Positions 5,436 to 6,578 of a DNA stretch of 6,578 bases are shown here, piece after piece. Within the stretch, counting starts at the first letter, position 1. The number at the start of each line of letters is the position of its first letter. Source of the stretch: Acidobacteriaceae bacterium. Its GTDB lineage: Bacteria; Acidobacteriota; Terriglobia; Terriglobales; Acidobacteriaceae. Made by a program: the position numbers and the translations under genes. The notes below the pieces were generated by a model. It worked only from the letters and a program-made list of their open reading frames with translations, did no database searches and was not told the DNA's origin. Location: NCBI GenBank assembly GCA_030044455.1, contig JASHVU010000573.1, positions 1-6,578 on the forward strand, read 5' to 3'.

Positions 5436-6578
5436 TTACTGCGCCCACACGCGCAGCAGCAACACCCCGTGCGATGGGATCGCCGCCAAATATGCATCGC
5501 TAGCAAACTGCACATCTTTGTGACTCCACAAATCCCGGGCCTTGGTCATTGCACGGCTTAAGTGCAAATCGGATGCATGAACTGTAGCTTGCGCCGCAGT
5601 CGGGCCCAGATTGACCACGCCGACCGCAACGCTGCCGTCGGCCAGCGGCTTGATCCATGTCTCAAGATTCCCATTCTTGACAGGCGAGGCCTGCTTGCCG
5701 AGCGGGTCCTGATCGATTGCGATGACTTCCTTGTTCATCAGGATCGATTTCGTCGCCGCCGACATGGTGCGGATGTCGTTTCCCGCCAGCAACGGTGCAG
5801 ACGCCAATGCCCACAAACTCATGTGGGTGCGGTATTCGTCGTCGCTCATATGGCCGTTGCCGATCTCCAGCATGTCAGGATCGTTCCAGTGGCCAGGTCC
5901 GGCGTAGGGAGCCGTGGGCACCTGCTTTTCAATGTTGAACATCATGCTGTCCCACTCGTCGCGGATGTCATCGGTGGTGCGCCACAGGTTGCCGCTGACA
6001 TCGGCGCCCCACTTTTCCACGCTGCCCAGACCGTACTCGCACAAGCTGAAGACGATGGGGCGACCGGTCGAGTGCAGCGCGTCGCCCATCTTCTGGTAGA
6101 TGGGCTCGAGCGCATCATTCTTGTAGATGGTCCCGGCACTGCACCAGTCGTACTTCAGGTAGTCAATGCCCCAGGCGGCAAAGGTGTTCGCATCCTGCAG
6201 TTCGTGTCCGTAACTTGCCGGATAGCCTCCGCACGTGCGCGGTCCAGGCGAAGAGTAGATGCCGAGCTTCAGTCCTTTTGAGTGCACATAGTCGGCGAGC
6301 GCCTTCATATCGGGGAACTTATGATTCGGTTGCAGGTTACCTTGCGCGTCCCGCACGCCTTCCCAGGTGTCGTCGATGTTGACGTAGATGTATCCGGCGT
6401 CGCGCATCCCGGTGGAGACGAGAGCGTCGGCGGCGGCACGCACATCGCATCGTTGACGCGGCCGGCAAAGTGATTCCAGCTGTTCCATCCCATGGGGGGG
6501 GTGGCGGCGAGGGTAGGGTCCTGCGCCAGGGCGATCGGGCCCAGAGCCGCGAGCATGAACACGGTTACACACAACCTG
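5436..6578 (-). CDS. Secreted GH27 glycoside hydrolase (alpha-galactosidase type), 5' end cut, frameshifted
   Basis: Expected to hydrolyse terminal alpha-D-galactosyl residues with retention, outside the cytoplasm. After repair of a missing base between 6447 and 6446, and counting from codon 6574-6572, a signal-peptide end (FMLAALGPIALA before QDP) is followed by PMGWNSWN (27-34), NIDDTW (66-71, galactose-binding Asp pair), YLKYDWC (139-145, nucleophile D143, codon 6149-6147), CEY (179-181; Glu at this position favours galactose over N-acetylgalactosamine) and WRTTDDI (198-204, acid/base D203, codon 5969-5967). A (beta/alpha)8 barrel to about 290 is followed by a C-terminal beta-sandwich, ending at TAA 5438-5436. 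The length of about 379 residues plus missing start is normal. The true start lies beyond the right edge. As sequenced, the signal peptide and catalytic domain are in different frames, so the product would not be made whole. Other GH27 activities (N-acetylgalactosaminidase, beta-L-arabinopyranosidase) are less likely but not excluded. Confidence 0.93.
   Translation of the reverse strand, partial: QVVCNRVHARGSGPDRPGAGPYPRRHPPHGMEQLESLCRPRQRCDVRAAADALVSTGMRDAGYIYVNIDDTWEGVRDAQGNLQPNHKFPDMKALADYVHSKGLKLGIYSSPGPRTCGGYPASYGHELQDANTFAAWGIDYLKYDWCSAGTIYKNDALEPIYQKMGDALHSTGRPIVFSLCEYGLGSVEKWGADVSGNLWRTTDDIRDEWDSMMFNIEKQVPTAPYAGPGHWNDPDMLEIGNGHMSDDEYRTHMSLWALASAPLLAGNDIRTMSAATKSILMNKEVIAIDQDPLGKQASPVKNGNLETWIKPLADGSVAVGVVNLGPTAAQATVHASDLHLSRAMTKARDLWSHKDVQFASDAYLAAIPSHGVLLLRVWAQ
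6443..6449 (-). other. Frameshift site (one-base deletion) in the GH27 gene
   Basis: Upstream, the frame of codons GTC AAC GAT GC- encodes R-V-N-D-A after GWNSWNHFAG. From GAT at 6446-6444, the frame that encodes D-V-R-A-A-A-D-A-L-V and the whole catalytic domain takes over. One inserted base between 6447 and 6446 restores a continuous protein. The site is not in a homopolymer run; the eight-base G run at 6494-6501 (plus strand) is upstream and in frame. It may be a true mutation or a sequencing or assembly error. Confidence 0.85.

Noticed and set aside
5562..6281. 239-codon open frame on the plus strand
   Set aside because: It is antisense to the GH27 catalytic domain, whose active-site motifs are unmistakable. 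The plus-strand protein is Arg- and Val-rich, as is common for shadow frames opposite high-GC genes.
6494..6501. Run of eight G (plus strand) as the cause of the GH27 frameshift
   Set aside because: The signal peptide and the PMGWNSWN motif on either side of this run are in the same frame, so the frame break lies downstream at 6447/6446.

Overview
The window looks like a piece of an Acidobacteriota-like genome (soil group, Terriglobia type). This is an inference from three things: the protein families present, moderately high G+C, and the wording of the GH27 and TPR proteins. No rRNA or other marker is present to prove it. All recognisable genes are on the minus strand, so transcription runs from the right edge (6578) to the left edge (1).

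Layout in the direction of transcription: (1) 6578-5436, a secreted GH27 alpha-galactosidase-type glycoside hydrolase. Its 5' end lies outside the window, and a one-base deletion between 6447 and 6446 breaks the frame just after the first active-site strand. (2) 5435-5222, a 214-base gap with two perfect 12-bp palindromes. One overlaps the -10 box of a plausible promoter for the next gene. (3) 5221-2258, a 987-residue exported protein with an Ig-like N-terminal region, one CXXCH heme-c-type motif, a TolB/PD40-like beta-propeller and eleven C-terminal TPRs. (4) 2257-1748, a 510-base gap holding one doubtful 112-codon reading frame (2232-1894), a small inverted repeat and an AT-rich stretch that may be a promoter. 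(5) 1747-1, a CRTAC1-like FG-GAP/VCBS repeat protein with a twin-arginine signal and a C-terminal ASPIC/UnbV domain, cut by the left edge close to its natural end.

All three real products carry export signals (Sec for the hydrolase and the TPR protein, Tat for the FG-GAP protein). The window is therefore an envelope or extracellular locus: one enzyme for alpha-galactosides and two large repeat proteins that probably act in binding or assembly. The PD40-TPR protein and the ASPIC/UnbV protein are a combination commonly seen side by side in Acidobacteriota and Planctomycetes-type genomes. Their substrate is unknown, and the sequence does not show that the hydrolase is functionally linked to them.

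I found no CRISPR array, intact mobile element, RNA gene or clearly new system. The most unusual items are the hydrolase frameshift, the CXXCH motif inside a propeller-TPR fusion, and the palindrome over the candidate promoter.
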